Below, in pieces: positions 1 to 11,925 of a stretch of DNA of 64,000 bases. Source of the stretch: Limnoperna fortunei (Eukaryota; Mollusca; Bivalvia; Mytilida; Modiolidae); contig OX104117.1 of assembly GCA_944474755.1 (NCBI GenBank), forward strand, positions 64,719,522 through 64,783,521. Reading direction: 5' to 3'. The notes beneath the pieces were generated by a model, which saw only the letters and a list, made by a program, of their open reading frames with translations, ran no database searches and was not told where the DNA came from. Each line of letters starts with the position of its first letter. Positions within the stretch are counted from its first letter, which is position 1. The position numbers were made by a program, and so were the translations under genes.

Positions 1-534
1 AGGTGTTTATTCTGTCATAATTGTAAATAAACAATAAAAAAATGCATAATGTCTAGAGTGATCTCTAAGGCAATGAATGGGTCTTTTGGTTTATGATGGT
101 GTAACATTATATAAAGTAACAAGTCATATAAAGGCACTCTAAACAGATTTGTCTCAAGCAATCATCGCATTTTAATGACCAACTTGGTTTTCTTGTCACT
201 AAATCCTTTTCACTTTTTAGCCATGTCCTTCATATTTTTTAAAGAAATATTCATGTCTGTGCGTGATATTTGCTGTTCCTGTTTAAAATAATACGTATTT
301 ATCCAAGTATAAACTATAATCAAGGCCGATATAAACCGCATGATCCAAAACTGGCAAAAGCCGTTTTTCCGTCAATATCTTCGTCGATGACAGTTTAAAT
401 TTAAATGGGAGGCTGTCAGTTAGTTTTGTAACTGGGGGACATCTACCTTCATTTTTAATAATACAAAGCATTTCAGCCCGATTCCAGTGTGTAAAAATGC
501 TTCCGAGTTCCGTTCGATTTCACTTCCACCTGGT
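1..534. other. Unassigned AT-rich sequence
   Basis: I see no gene, splice pattern or repeat here. The short open frames are low-complexity AT-rich translation without family resemblance. Confidence 0.4.
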
Positions 535-543
535 CCTGGTACG

Positions 544-1226
544 AATTCATGCCAGATTGCCGAACCCCAAATTGCCGATCACCAAGTTGCCGAGTCCTTA
601 TAGCCGAACCCCAGTTTGCCGACATTTTTTTATTTTTAGTTTTTACCGAGAGTCCCTAATTGCCGAACCCATATTGCCGAACCCAGTTTGCCGAATTCTT
701 GTTTATGTGGTTTATTTTCATCTATCATGTTAACATTATTATTATGGATGTATCGGATTATAACGACAGAACCACGACAGAAGTACATGATCGTTTCTGG
801 AAGTGTGTCAATGTGTAACATATACACTCAACAAAATAAGTGTTTACACAAAACTTCTCAGTTAGCATAATTCATCTTATCAAAACATATGGACAAGCCG
901 CGTGTATGTGTTGTTAAAGCATTCAATGCAATTGTTAATTATTAATTAACTTTTTATCTAATTAGAACACTGCATACATTTTCAATCGGAAATCGGCAAT
1001 TTAGAAGTCGGCAATTTCATCAATTACAATTTTTTTATTAAATTTTGTTTCATTCGACTTCGACATAAACAATTCGGCAATTTGGAAGTCGGCAAAAAGG
1101 ATTCGGCAAATTGAAAATTATATTTGAAAACAGAAATCTGAAAAAATCGGCAATTTGGGTGTCGGCTAAATGGACGCGGCAATCTGGGAATCGGCAATTT
1201 GAAATTCGGCAATTTGGAATGTCACC
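544..1226. mobile_element. Foldback-like element, 683 bp, 9-bp target duplication
   Basis: Two inverted arms of about 165-180 bp flank a roughly 300-bp centre. Each arm is built from degenerate short tandem units carrying TTGCCGA. The left arm runs about 548-712; the right arm runs about 1053-1222 and reads as its reverse complement almost end to end. The flanks carry the same 9 bases, CCTGGTACG, at 535-543 and 1227-1235. Long arms made of internal tandem repeats plus a 9-bp duplication match the Foldback or Mutator-like style of DNA transposon. No transposase is visible, so the element is non-autonomous. Family assignment is inference. Confidence 0.75.
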
Positions 1227-1235
1227 CCTGGTACG

Positions 1236-2249
1236 GCTGGTGTAGCTTCGATTTGCACGAATAAAACTCCACAAATAAAAAACACATTGTGATTTTAGGA
1301 TCGTATGTATAACTTTCGTGACGTTGTTTATTCAGTGGTTTCCATATTTGTAAGAAAATTTTCTTAAATTTGGTGTGTTTACATCTCGGTAACAATCTTG
1401 GTGACGTATTGTATTACATTTGGTACACTTTGGCGTGGAATGGAAAAAGCCGATTTGCCGATGTTCCGAATGTATACCCTAAGATTTTCGAGGCACGATT
1501 CTGATTGGCTAACAGAAAATCAATGCATATGACCCCTGACGTGACCTGTAATGGGATGTTGTTAGATCTACACGCAGCGACCATAGCAAAAAGGGGGGAG
1601 CAAGTGAAAGATTTAATTTTAATTAGATTGATTATTAATGTTATTTACTTTATTTTATTTTATTCAATTTTTCTTCTTACTAGTATTTGCCATTATGTTC
1701 ATTTATTCATCTATCCACCTAACTGTTCTGTTATCATTACATACATTTTTTTTTCCTTTTCTTTTTGGTTATTTTCTTCTATACTTGACTAATACCTTTT
1801 CTATTTTCTCAGTTAAAACGGTTTTTAAAAATTTGCCCTTCTCTACAAATACACAAAAAAAAAAAAACAAAAAAAAAAACAACTTGTACAGCTTTCTTCT
1901 GCTCTGTACTCAATAAATACTTATTTTTATTTATAAATTTATTAAATGAGACATTTACCATATACATAATACAAATGGAATCAACTTTAATCTTTGTATT
2001 ATGTATACTAATTGCAATAGCACAAACTGTATCATGATTCACTTCTCTCACAGAGTACTCAGTATAGTGATGAATTACCTTGCTTAAAATTAACTTACAC
2101 CTGGGTTCACAAAAGTTACATATTGTCCCTATAATTATAGTACAGATGTAGTATAAATGAGTATTCTGTGACTGGACTGAAATATGATTACTATTATTAT
2201 TGTTGCCTGTACAATATTTATTATCTGCGATTTAATTACATTCCATCTT
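1236..2249. other. Unassigned AT-rich stretch
   Basis: The stretch holds a stray pair of TTGCCGA-type units near 1449-1470, an A-rich tract at 1853-1880 and long T/A-rich tracts. I see no gene. Confidence 0.4.
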
Positions 2250-2336
2250 GAAAATGTTGGGATATGATTTATATAGGCTATGCCTGTTATCCAATACCCT
2301 TTGATTTATATCAATAAAATGTTTGAAATGAAATGA
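2250..2336 (+). mobile_element. Possible LINE or retroposon 3' tail
   Basis: An AATAAA signal inside CAATAAAATG is followed at once by repeated GAAAT units. That is the usual look of a retroposon 3' end in invertebrate genomes. No coding part could be recognised upstream, so extent and family are unknown. Confidence 0.3.
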
Positions 2337-2637
2337 AAGCGGTTACACATCAAAACAAACTCGTTGCGCAACAACTTATACACTGAAGATTACGTTCAGG
2401 GTAGATAACTCTATTTGTTGACAAAATTAAACATGACAGCACCGGGACTTTTTTTAACGAATTAGTGAGAAATAGAATCAAACATTGGTGGTAGTGCAAG
2501 ACGGGAAAATCTCAGACACCCGCGTGAAAGATTTCTTTTTGTCTCCAAGACGGGAACAAGTTAACAAACAGTAAATCAACGGAAAATGGGGGTGGGATAG
2601 GTCACAGGGATACAATTTTGACTGCCACTGGAAAAGT

Positions 2638-2950
2638 ATGGAGTTTTGGGTAGGGGCGGAAAATTTAGCCTTTTGTAGCGGCTACAATGAGCCTACTCTT
2701 TTTCGAAATCTACAAAAGGGGTCTTTATCGTGCAAGGAGCGTGGCACTCTCCAAACACGTTACCAACTACGGTCCGCGGTCAGGCTTTCCGTATTATTAC
2801 CTGGCAACCCCCAACGAGAGGGTCTCCCCTATCCGCCACCCGGGGACGCGCTGGGCTGCTCAGTGGGTCGAGCACTGGGAACCCTCCCAGTATGGTCCCA
2901 GAGTTGCACGGAAGAAAAACACATTGTTTTTGTACATTTGTTCAGATTAA
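2638..2950. repeat. GC-rich block of unknown origin, all three plus frames open
   Basis: About 300 bp that is clearly GC-richer than its surroundings, with all three plus frames open at once. No start context, splice sites or family motif stand out. Part of a high-copy repeat or a retrocopied transcript is more likely than a gene. I do not recognise any of the three translations. Confidence 0.35.
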
Positions 2951-4065
2951 TACAATAGTTATAACGATTAATTTGTAATTCAGAGACAAACGAAGAAACT
3001 TCTGAATGTAATTTTACACATCCAATAGTTTGTTTAAAGCTGGTGTTATGTAACTTAAAGCTGCTTCTTTATTAGTTACATAGAGACCTCTGATAGAACA
3101 TCGAGAGAAACAAAAGGATTTCATCATTTTTGATAAAAATTAGCACAATGGTATACATCTAAAGAATAATGTGTGCATAACAGTTTGTCTCACTCAAGCC
3201 CTACTTCTATACGAATAAAGACAACTAAAGGGCAGAATTTTAAAACAATTTTAATCTGATTAAGTCTTCGGATTGGAGAAATCCTGTAAGACATGGTTGA
3301 TAATGTAAATCAAAGTATTCTAATCAAAATCCGTAATCCTTGTTTAAAACTCTTAAGACAACAAATTAACCGATCACTGAAACATTACTTTTAGTTGAAA
3401 CATATTTATTTCAATAATAATGACATATACAGTGACAAGCAAAAATATACATACATAAACACGGAGGATTCGGAAACAAGCTAATTGTCCGTTTCCTAAT
3501 TATTGACTACTTAATCAATATATGTAACATGCTACATTAGGGGAAATATGTTTATATAATTGCATAATTTATCTCTTATTTTACACTATATAACAAAGGA
3601 ATGAAAGAAATAAGAAAACAGGGAAAAAATATTATGAGAAAACTGGAAGAAGTATTGATGAAATGCAAGAAAACATATTCAATTTCCCAGAATCTGTTAC
3701 TTGCTAGATCAATTTTGTGTTTTGAGTTTTGATAAATATATATCTATATTTTGTTTAAGAGTTAAACCCTCTGAATCGAATAATAATAATCAACATGTAT
3801 TTCTAATAGAAAAATCGTGGTAGTTGTATCTAAGGCAAATAAAATGGGCAGTTGACTCAGTGTGACCACATGTGCAGTTGAGTTTTACTTTTAGAAACAC
3901 GAGTAGTAATCGTTAACAAAGTATTCAGCAGATTCAATTGAAAATATTGCATTAAAAATAATTTATTGTTGTTATTTTTCTTTGGGGTGGGGATATTAGG
4001 GAAATAGGGCCGGTAGCGTTTAAGTAGGAAGAGTGCGTGTTGATCTTATACTGATTAGTGTGTTG
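2951..4065. other. Unassigned AT-rich sequence
   Basis: I see no gene or clear repeat in this stretch. Confidence 0.4.
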
Positions 4066-4079
4066 TCTACATTACACCA

Positions 4080-4378
4080 GGATATATACTAATATTACAT
4101 ATGGTGTGTTAAGTCCTAATTTTGATTGGTTCGTGTAGACAATGTCCCCCCAAAATATTCTGTGTATATATTCTATTTCTAAAGCATATTTAAGGCTTGT
4201 TACTATTTTTAAAGCATATTTAAGGCATGTTACTATTTATGAAGCATATTTAAGGCTTGCTTCTAAAAATTGATCCGGATATACTTTTCTGACTCATTAT
4301 TCTAAATTTAAATAAATAGAGAAAAATTCATATGTAATATAACAATTAAGGACTTTTTACTCTGTCAATACGTATTGA
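4080..4378 (-). repeat. Inverted partner of the repeat at 7776-8145
   Basis: This segment reads as the reverse complement of about 7776-8145. Shared landmarks are the ACTCTGTCAATACGTATTGA region, the track TTTAAATTTAGAATAATGAG (on the other strand) and a run of CATATTTAAGGC units. It includes three tandem units of about 34 bp with AAAGCATATTTAAGGC between 4175 and 4260. No coding capacity is seen. Confidence 0.75.
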
Positions 4379-6288
4379 CCTCGTAAAAAGTCCTTATTTG
4401 ATAAGTATATACAGATATTATATCTGTGATTACACATTACTTGTTTAGTGATATCCAATGTTACCAATTGACCCAATGGTAACTGACCTATCCAACTCAG
4501 TTTTAACTTGTTCCCGTGCCGAATATAGTTAAACTGTTCATAGTTCAACATCTTCCAAATAAATCTGACATGTCATTCGTACAAATACGTCTAATAATAA
4601 TATGTTGTACTATATGGAACTCGTGGTTTTATTGCTTATTAACAATGTCTTGTAATCGTTTAATTAATATGTAATTACATTTGAGGAACCGGTAATCGTG
4701 CGTCCGGTGATTCCGTGCATGTTACGCATTTTCCACTTTCGGTATTATTTAAAAAAAGTTATTAATCTTAACCTTCCATAAAATTATTGTGGTCCTCATA
4801 TTAACTCTGTAACAAAAACTTTAAAACATTGTTCGTTTCTTAAATATCATAAAAAAAACTTCAATCATTCTGAAGACTCTCAATGACAGTTAGATTTCTT
4901 TTAGGCAAAATAAACTGCTTCATCGTTGTTTAGTATTAAAATTGTTGCTTATTATAATCCTTTCGCAATGTATGTCTATTTCGATTTTTTGTTGCAAATG
5001 AGCGTTATTCATGGACAAACCTGAATTAGGTCATGCAGTCATTGAATAGTACCAATGATTACAAAGGACAATTTATGCTTCTAAGAATCTATATCTAATA
5101 TTTTTATTTCAGTTGTTGCTTATCAGTTGAAACAAATTATACATAATTTAAATATTTAAACATAATCTAAAGATACATGCAGCCAGAGCAATTGCCAAAA
5201 TACTAAAAAAAAGTACCAAAAAGGAAAGTTAAAAGTAAGGTGTTACTTTTAACAAGATAAACAAATATTGTTCACCAATAAATGTTTTATTATGAAAATG
5301 AACAATATTACATACAAGTCTTAAGTGCGCAAAAGACCGGACTGCTTATGTATGTATATTATGTTGACGAATTCTTGATAACGGGGATGCAGAGATGATC
5401 TGAGAGGGGCCCCTCCAAGATGTTAAATTATTAAGGCATGCTATTACAATCAGTTCAAATAGACTATTTTTTCTGACTTATTGGTTAACATAACAATACT
5501 TTTGTTTCTAAAAAAGGGGGTGGGGGTGCGATCACACAAAAAAAGCACACCCGTTCCCACGGCGATGGACGAAGTTTTCTCACATTCTCATTATAAGGGA
5601 TCATATGAAGTTTTTTTTAATTTATAAAAAAAAACAAAGTGTTTACTAATATTCAGGCAATGGCAGCTGGTTGAGGGTGCGTAAATCGTTGAACTTTTCA
5701 TCATTCGCCTCATTGTAAAACAAAATCAACTAGTTTAACTACATCATCGGAAACCCACGTTGGGTCGCGTTTTCACTTTGCTATCAAACTACGAACCAAA
5801 AAAGTATTAAAGACGGACAAAAAATATACGTTAATGTCACTGATACATGAGAACCTAACTTGACCGTGCGGTAGAATTTTGAAAGCTGAAACTAATTTTA
5901 CATATATACTCCTCTATCATAACATATAAGACACACCATTCAGCTTTATAATGCTTTGTATACCGGTATTTGATGACCCGAGATTTGTTCCCTTTTTTAG
6001 TCTTTCTAAAAATATTTGTACTTTTTAAAGATGATTTTTCTATATTATTTGAAACAGATGAAAATAACTTATCTAATTACAGTTTTCCAATTGTAAATAT
6101 TTCGAACTGTGCATACTTATTTAAGGGTTGGCAAAGTTTTTTTTATATATAGATTTCAACTATAGGGTAAATTTTAGAATGTATGGTAAATATAACGTAC
6201 ATTTCATTTTTTTGGTAAATCTTAAAAGTTCATAATAATTTCAATACTATCTACATCAAGTATTGAACACAAACCATGAACATATTTC
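4379..6288. other. Unassigned AT-rich sequence
   Basis: I see no gene. The stretch holds a G-rich tract near 5516-5528 and ordinary AT-rich sequence. Confidence 0.4.
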
Positions 6289-6564
6289 GGGGCCTCGGAG
6301 GCCGAGAGGTTAAGGTAGTTCGTTTACTATTGATCACGTGGTCTGTCAGCACCCGGATTACGGGTTCGATTCTCATTGCAGACAGGGTGTATTCGACTCC
6401 AATCTTAATTGACAATGATTGTCAGTTTTCCTACCGCAGGGTCGGGGTTCTCTTCGAGTACTCCGGCTTCCTCCCCCAATAAAAACTGGACGCCATGATA
6501 TAGCTGAAAAATTGCTGAAAGTGGTGTTAAAACACCACTCAAACAAACAAACAAACAAATAAAT
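6289..6564 (+). mobile_element. Full-length tRNA-derived SINE (RUDI/V-SINE-like)
   Basis: The head looks like a tRNA of the Leu/Ser class, with an A-box-like GGTTAAGGTAGT and a B box GGGTTCGATTC near 6362. A unique body with TTTTCCTACCG follows. The conserved central part is AATAAAAACTGGACGCCATGATATAGCTGA, present near 6479-6508. The tail ends in GTTAAACACC-type sequence and (CAAA)n. ATATTTC at 6282-6288 and 6565-6571 is a likely target-site duplication. The RUDI/V-SINE label rests on the general layout, not on a database match. Confidence 0.85.
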
Positions 6565-6739
6565 ATATTTCAGTGTTAAAATATTTAAATCAATTAGAAC
6601 AAAATTACAAATTCGCGAAATCTGAGCATATTAGACCGTGTAACTTACACTTGATGTCTTGTGCAGAGTGTCCACTAGAGGTTCTTGTATATTTGTGTGT
6701 TTAATAAGCTTGTTCAATACTGGAATCCAGTTAATCACT

Positions 6740-7085
6740 ATCTTGGTGGTAGGCCGGGGGGCACATAGGGCAAGGACTAGAGTTTTCCACCTTTCTCTGT
6801 CTTGATCTGTCTTCTCTAATTCTCCGCAAGTTAGTCGATGTTCTTTGATTTCTTTTTCAACTGTTCTTCCCCGTGTGTTTTTTTCTACCTTGTTTTCGCT
6901 TCCCTTCTGGTGTCCATCTGAGCGCCCATCTAGTGGTGTTACTGATTAGTTTTCTTAGGACGTGTCCTATCCATCGCCATCTTGCTTTTGTCAGTATCCA
7001 TATTTGCCTTATTTTGGAGCTCCAAATTCGAGATCTTAGCTGGACGGGAAATCCTCAAGATATTTCTGAGGCAAACAGTGTGTAA
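6740..7085 (-). pseudogene. LINE reverse transcriptase C-terminal fragment
   Basis: On the minus strand near 6960 the translation reads RWRWIGHVLRK and continues with RWTPEGKRKQGR. It ends near 6745 in a WKTLVLALCAP-like segment. This is the conserved C-terminal part of an RTE/CR1-type LINE ORF2. Only the last 100 or so codons remain, so the copy is dead. It is a different copy from the LINE at 18735-20995, whose homologous segment reads GKRKAGRPKHTW. Confidence 0.7.
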
Positions 7086-7119
7086 ACTGGAGAGCTTGAT
7101 ATAATTGTTCTTTTATGTA

Positions 7120-7238
7120 TGTCTGGCTGATATTTGTAGGCATATATATAGCTGTTATATACTTTCTATGTGTATGCCAATCATAGCTGTTGTAGGTCTA
7201 TGCCCTCATGGGCCCTAATTTGGTTAATAAACATATTT
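7120..7238 (+). mobile_element. Possible LINE 3' tail
   Basis: GGGCCCTAATTTGGTTAATAAACA resembles the short 3' UTR and poly(A) signal of invertebrate LINEs. No coding part is attached in this orientation. Weak call. Confidence 0.25.
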
Positions 7239-7411
7239 AACAAATAGTTCATGACACTGAGGGCAATATGGCAGTATATGGACCGGTTGGTGCCCCAAAA
7301 AATTTATATGGACCGAAGCGCATCTGAGGTCCATATTTGTTTTTGGGGGGGGGGGGGGCACCAATCGGTCCATATACTGCAATATGACCGAAGTGTCATG
7401 AACTATTTGTT
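7239..7411. repeat. Long palindrome (hairpin element), 173 bp
   Basis: AACAAATAGTTCATGACAC at the left end is mirrored as GTGTCATGAACTATTTGTT at the right end. The arms continue with few mismatches through CAGTATATGGACCG to a GGTGCCCC core that meets a run of 13 G. Arms are about 55 bp. Such a palindrome suggests a MITE-like element able to form a stem-loop. Confidence 0.8.
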
Positions 7412-7649
7412 ATATTATACTTGTACTTTTTGTAATTTCTATGCTCACTTATTTGCTTCATATGCACAACATGTACTAACATGACTGATCATTTTAGGTT
7501 ATTTTTGTTCTGAAAACTCATTTTGTATATCAGTTACTTGCCGTAAATAATCTTCAATGAGATTACTAATCACATATTTGGCTATTTGTGTTTTTCAAAC
7601 AGATGTATAAATCCAATGTACATTTTATCCACAGCCGGTACATATACAT

Positions 7650-7800
7650 TATATGGACCGAACCATATACTCCGGCCGGTCTATATTTACGAGGTCAATA
7701 CGTAGTTATATGGACCGTGGAGGAAAATATTGACGAGGACGAAGTCCGAGGTCAATATTTTTCTACAGGTCAATATAACTACGTATTGACAGAGTAAAAA
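7650..7800. repeat. Second hairpin region with TATATGGACCG motifs
   Basis: GAGGTCAATACGTAGTTATA near 7690 is mirrored by TATAACTACGTATTGAC near 7773. GAGGACGAAGTCCGAGG sits between them. The TATATGGACCG motif is shared with 7273-7300 and with 8125, so these blocks probably belong to one composite element. Confidence 0.55.
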
Positions 7801-8145
7801 GTCCTTAATTGTTATATTACATATGAATTTTTCTCTATTTATTTAAATTTAGAATAATGAGTCGGAAGAGTATATCCGGATCTATTTTTAGAAACAAGCC
7901 TTAAATATGCTTTATAAATAGTAACATATCCGGATCTATTTTTAGAAACAAGCCTTAAATATGCTTTATAAATAGTAACATGCCTTAAATATGCTTTAAA
8001 AATAGTAACAAGCCTTAAATATGCTTTAGAAATATAATATATACATAGAATATTTTGGGGGACCACGTGACTAAATAATCCAATGAAAATGTAAGAATCA
8101 TAAACCATATGTAATATACGATTATATGGACCGATTGTGCTTCCA
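7776..8145 (+). repeat. Repeat with tandem CCTTAAATATGCTTTA units
   Basis: This is the inverted partner of 4080-4378. It holds four tandem units of about 34 bp with CCTTAAATATGCTTTA between 7897 and 8030. One of them is part of a 56-bp duplication that also carries TATCCGGATCTATTTTTAG. No gene is visible. Confidence 0.7.
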
Positions 8146-8165
8146 AAGAAATCTTTGAAAAATAA

Positions 8166-11044
8166 ATCTTCAAAGTATAATATTGTATTGTTTTGTATGT
8201 TCAAAATGTCGCATATGAACGCTTGGATTGATACTCAATTATTAGTGCCCGTGTATGATTTAATAAAATCTAAACGGCAATATGAATAACAATTAAATTT
8301 TTAAAAATAAAGAAAACAAACCAAAGTTTTAATAGGATATCACTTGTTTTCTGTCACTTTCATTCGCTCAACTTTTTATTGATTTTTGTGTGTGCAAAGG
8401 ACAGATGAACATGTTGGATTTATAGCAGGAAATAACTTATTGTATATTTTTGTTCACAACATCCAAAATCTTGAAGTTATAGACACTAGACTGGTCGTTT
8501 TTTAGTAAATGTTATACATACTTTCAAAACGTTTATAGATGTTTTTTTTCATTGGAAAAGAGAAAGAGTTGGTGGATTTAAAATGTCTAAACTACGAATT
8601 ACGATTGTTTTCCTTCATTTTGTTTTTGTTTGTTTTTTTATTTTTTTTTAACTGTATTCAGCCGTTATTATATTTTCCGTATATATGTAAGTGTTTAATA
8701 TTTCATAATTAATTCGAAATAATTATTCTTCTTCTAAACAGTGAACAAACTGGTTTTGAAATGTATGTTACCTATCATAATAGGATATGTTTGTACATAT
8801 TATCAACATATTTTAATGTGTAATGGATCAAAAATAATTCACATAATGTAATAGATGACACATAAAGAAATAGACAACATGACAAGGTATCCACGAAATG
8901 TTCATTTATGGGAGATCGCTCTTAAGATATTTTTTTTCATTCTGTTGATAGAATGACTTAAAAATATTTAAATTTAATATGCAAACATATGGTAAAATTT
9001 CACTCGCTACAAAAATACCTTTCGTATTTCTGTTAAAACTGAAAAATCGCCATATTCTTGCAATTAAAATCTGTATGGGCATTTTGATCGATACCACTTG
9101 TTAATAATGTGATAAGTATACGATCCTTTAATATTTTTATTGGTGTTTTTGTTGTTGATGTTATATTTTGTACCCTAAAGGCTTGAAAAAGGGGGGGGGA
9201 GGGGAAGGGGGTAACTTGGTATATATCATTGGGTAGTTGTAAATTATCTAAATATATCCATGACTCAATTCTCATCTTTAGCATGTTAAGCCCATGTAAA
9301 CCACAGTGATTAGCAAAGTGTTCAATTAACATCACTTGTTCTTTTCGGTAGTGAATGGACTATTTTGTCAATGCGGATGTGCAGTAATAAAATATATGAA
9401 TAGGTCTGATTTAATAATTCAATATATGATTAGATCCCGTTTTGAAACGTCCGAAAAATTTGAATAGGGTGGATTTTCAAATCACCGTCCCCAGACCTGT
9501 GCCTGAAAGTATCCCTAGTTACACCCTTTGGGCTGATAGCATATAAACATAAAATAAACATAAAAGTCACGAAAACAACAGATAAGAATAAAATAAACAA
9601 GTACAGAATACATTCTTATGGCAGTAGAGAGTCCAGAGTCCACTGTCTTTAGTTCTAAAGACTTTTTTATCAATGGAGCAACCACTTCATAATCTTGATC
9701 TTCAGAGGTTAAAATTTAGTGTATCAATATGTGACATGTTTTTAATTTTCGGTGTTTTGTTTTAATAATATTATTTTTTAGAAGATATGTTCTTAAAGAC
9801 ACATGTTATGCTATAATCCTTTGAAAGCTTCCCATACAACAGTAAAGAACATTTCATAAATAAATAAATAAAATAAATAAATAAAATTAATTACAGTTGA
9901 TGAACTTTTTGTAAACCATTACGCACACGAACACTTAGTCACTTGTTAAGTATTAAATTTTTCTTTGACTTTATGGAATTGTCCATTGTATCATAAATAA
10001 ACTATATGCGACATTCTTTTATTCCTAATGTTGAGAATATGTGATAAAACCACGTGATAAAACACACAATAGGTTTGTAAATTTCCCGGGGAATTCTTTT
10101 TGTATGGTGCATGCGTATAAATATCACCTAACGCGTCATCGAGAATTACTTCCCCTTATATTTACCTCTGACCTTGTTTACATTCAGATCAGACATAAAA
10201 CTCATCATTTGACATTTGACAGCATACAATGGAGCTATTTGGTGGTTAACACCTGTCATTTCGTTAATAGTGTGTTTCGTATGTGTTGACGATTTTTGTT
10301 ACTTTTTCACGTCTTCTTATCAACAGAACAAAGGAAACTGTAAAAGGTAAATATATTATCATTAATCTATATATTTACAAATGTACAGATTTTGATGTTT
10401 AAATTCTCATTTTGATTATAATTTACAAAAAAGAAGTTTAGAACACTTATTCGTATTGTACACACACAATCCTTATCAATCACGGGCTATAAATAGAATG
10501 TTTATTGATGTAAATGATAGGATGTTTGCACATTACCTACTCAAATATACACTGGCATGCCTGTATTGATAAAAATGTAAATTTCAGCGAGGGGTCAGAT
10601 AACAGCGCATATCCAATAATATGTTTAATGGACGTTAAATTTCACATACTTTTTGGATAATTGCGGTAGTTTGGTTCATTATTTCCATTTTCAATCAGAA
10701 ATCAATGCCTTTACGCAGGAACGTATAAATTAGTTATACTAGTCCCAGCTTTACGTAATAGTGCGTAGGTCGACTTGAAAAATGTACCAACAAAGAAATT
10801 GACATATTACACTCCCGATTGTGTATTGGGTTTACCTGTCTATAAAGGTAAAAATGAGTCAGACGAACTTTGTTCGGCCTAGTGTTGTGTAGATGGGTGC
10901 AATACATGTACATGACAGTAAAATACGTGATCACGCTTGCCTGTCAAACCATTCAGTAAGTTTTAGTTATAAGGAAATTAATGCATCATGCATTATGAAT
11001 TTGATCCGGGTATTAACCAAGGTCTAAAAAGTTGTTTTGTATAT
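8166..11044. other. Unassigned sequence with simple repeats
   Basis: Mostly AT-rich sequence with an (AAAT)n tract near 9857-9890 and a G-rich tract at 9189-9210. About 10100-10346 is less AT-rich and ends in AAAAG/GTAAAT, which could be a 5' untranslated exon and donor for the gene at 13777. No start codon in the matching frame is present there, so I do not annotate it as an exon. Confidence 0.3.
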
Positions 11045-11052
11045 GCAAATAT

Positions 11053-11119
11053 CTAGTCTGAGAGTCCTCTGCTGTCAACAAAAAAAAAAGCCTTGGACTG
11101 CAGAGGATTTTCGGACTAG
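11053..11119. mobile_element. Tiny MITE, 67 bp
   Basis: Near-perfect inverted ends CTAGTCTGAGAGTCCTCTGC and CTAGTCCGAAAATCCTCTGC (the latter read from the other strand) enclose a 10-A spacer. Flanks CAAATAT on both sides (11046-11052 and 11120-11126) give a 7- to 8-bp target duplication. Confidence 0.65.
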
Positions 11120-11402
11120 CAAATATCTCAATTCATGTGGGATGATATGTATCAGTAGAAAATTGTTTAGATTTCAAAAAACATAATGAGGCTAAATTGA
11201 ATTCGGTTTTTAAAATATAAAACAACCAGAGGGGAACCTGACACACTTACGATTTAGTTATCATCGAATATGGATAAAGAGCAGAGCAGCAAATAAACAA
11301 AATAACTTGAAATAAATAAGAGAAATATTAAATAGGAGGACATAAACACTGTAAAACATGTGGAGGCGTTAAACACTGTCCTGATTTAACTGTGTGGTTT
11401 TT

Positions 11403-11435
11403 TGCTTTTTTTTTTTTTTGGGGGGGGGGGGGGGG
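11403..11435. repeat. Adjacent poly-T and poly-G tracts
   Basis: A run of T is followed directly by a run of G. The short open frames across it are low-complexity artefacts. Confidence 0.6.
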
Positions 11436-11878
11436 TGTCATGGTAAAAGAAGTAATAAAAAATTTAGAATCTAACTTGAGGAAAACCGTATTCATAAAAC
11501 CAACTAATATGAAATCGTTGAAGGCGCAAACAAATTTGAGCATGCTAAAGCTATATTACATATTCTGGCAGTAACAGAAGTGGACAATGGTAATTCTGAC
11601 TAGTTTCTAATACATCTCGCTAATATGCAAAATTGGGTTCTTTGTGGAATATAACTAACCAAAGTAATCCTGTCTATAGCTTTTAAATAGAGTTTATTCC
11701 TGTACACAAGTATATTTTATTGTCCTCTGAAATTATATCATGATGCTAAAAATTGTCTATGACAATGAAAAGAAACAAATCGGATTGTTTTTTTTCAACA
11801 TCGCGATAAATTCGTTAATTCATCGCTTGATCTGTGATGAAATGTTGTTCGTTTTATGTCTCCAACTATAAAGTTTAC

Positions 11879-11925
11879 GAGGCCTCGGTAGCCGAGAGTT
11901 GATCCACTTTTAATCAGGTGTCGGT
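11879..11925 (+). mobile_element. SINE head, separated from its body by an insertion
   Basis: GAGGCCTCGGTAGCCGAGAG begins a SINE of the same family as at 6289. It stops at 11925, where the 983-bp element starts, and resumes at 12909 after repeating the 9 bases GGTGTCGGT. Confidence 0.7.

Noticed and set aside
10041..10289. Open frame of 82 codons upstream of the small gene
   Set aside because: No family features, and its frame does not join the exon at 13777.
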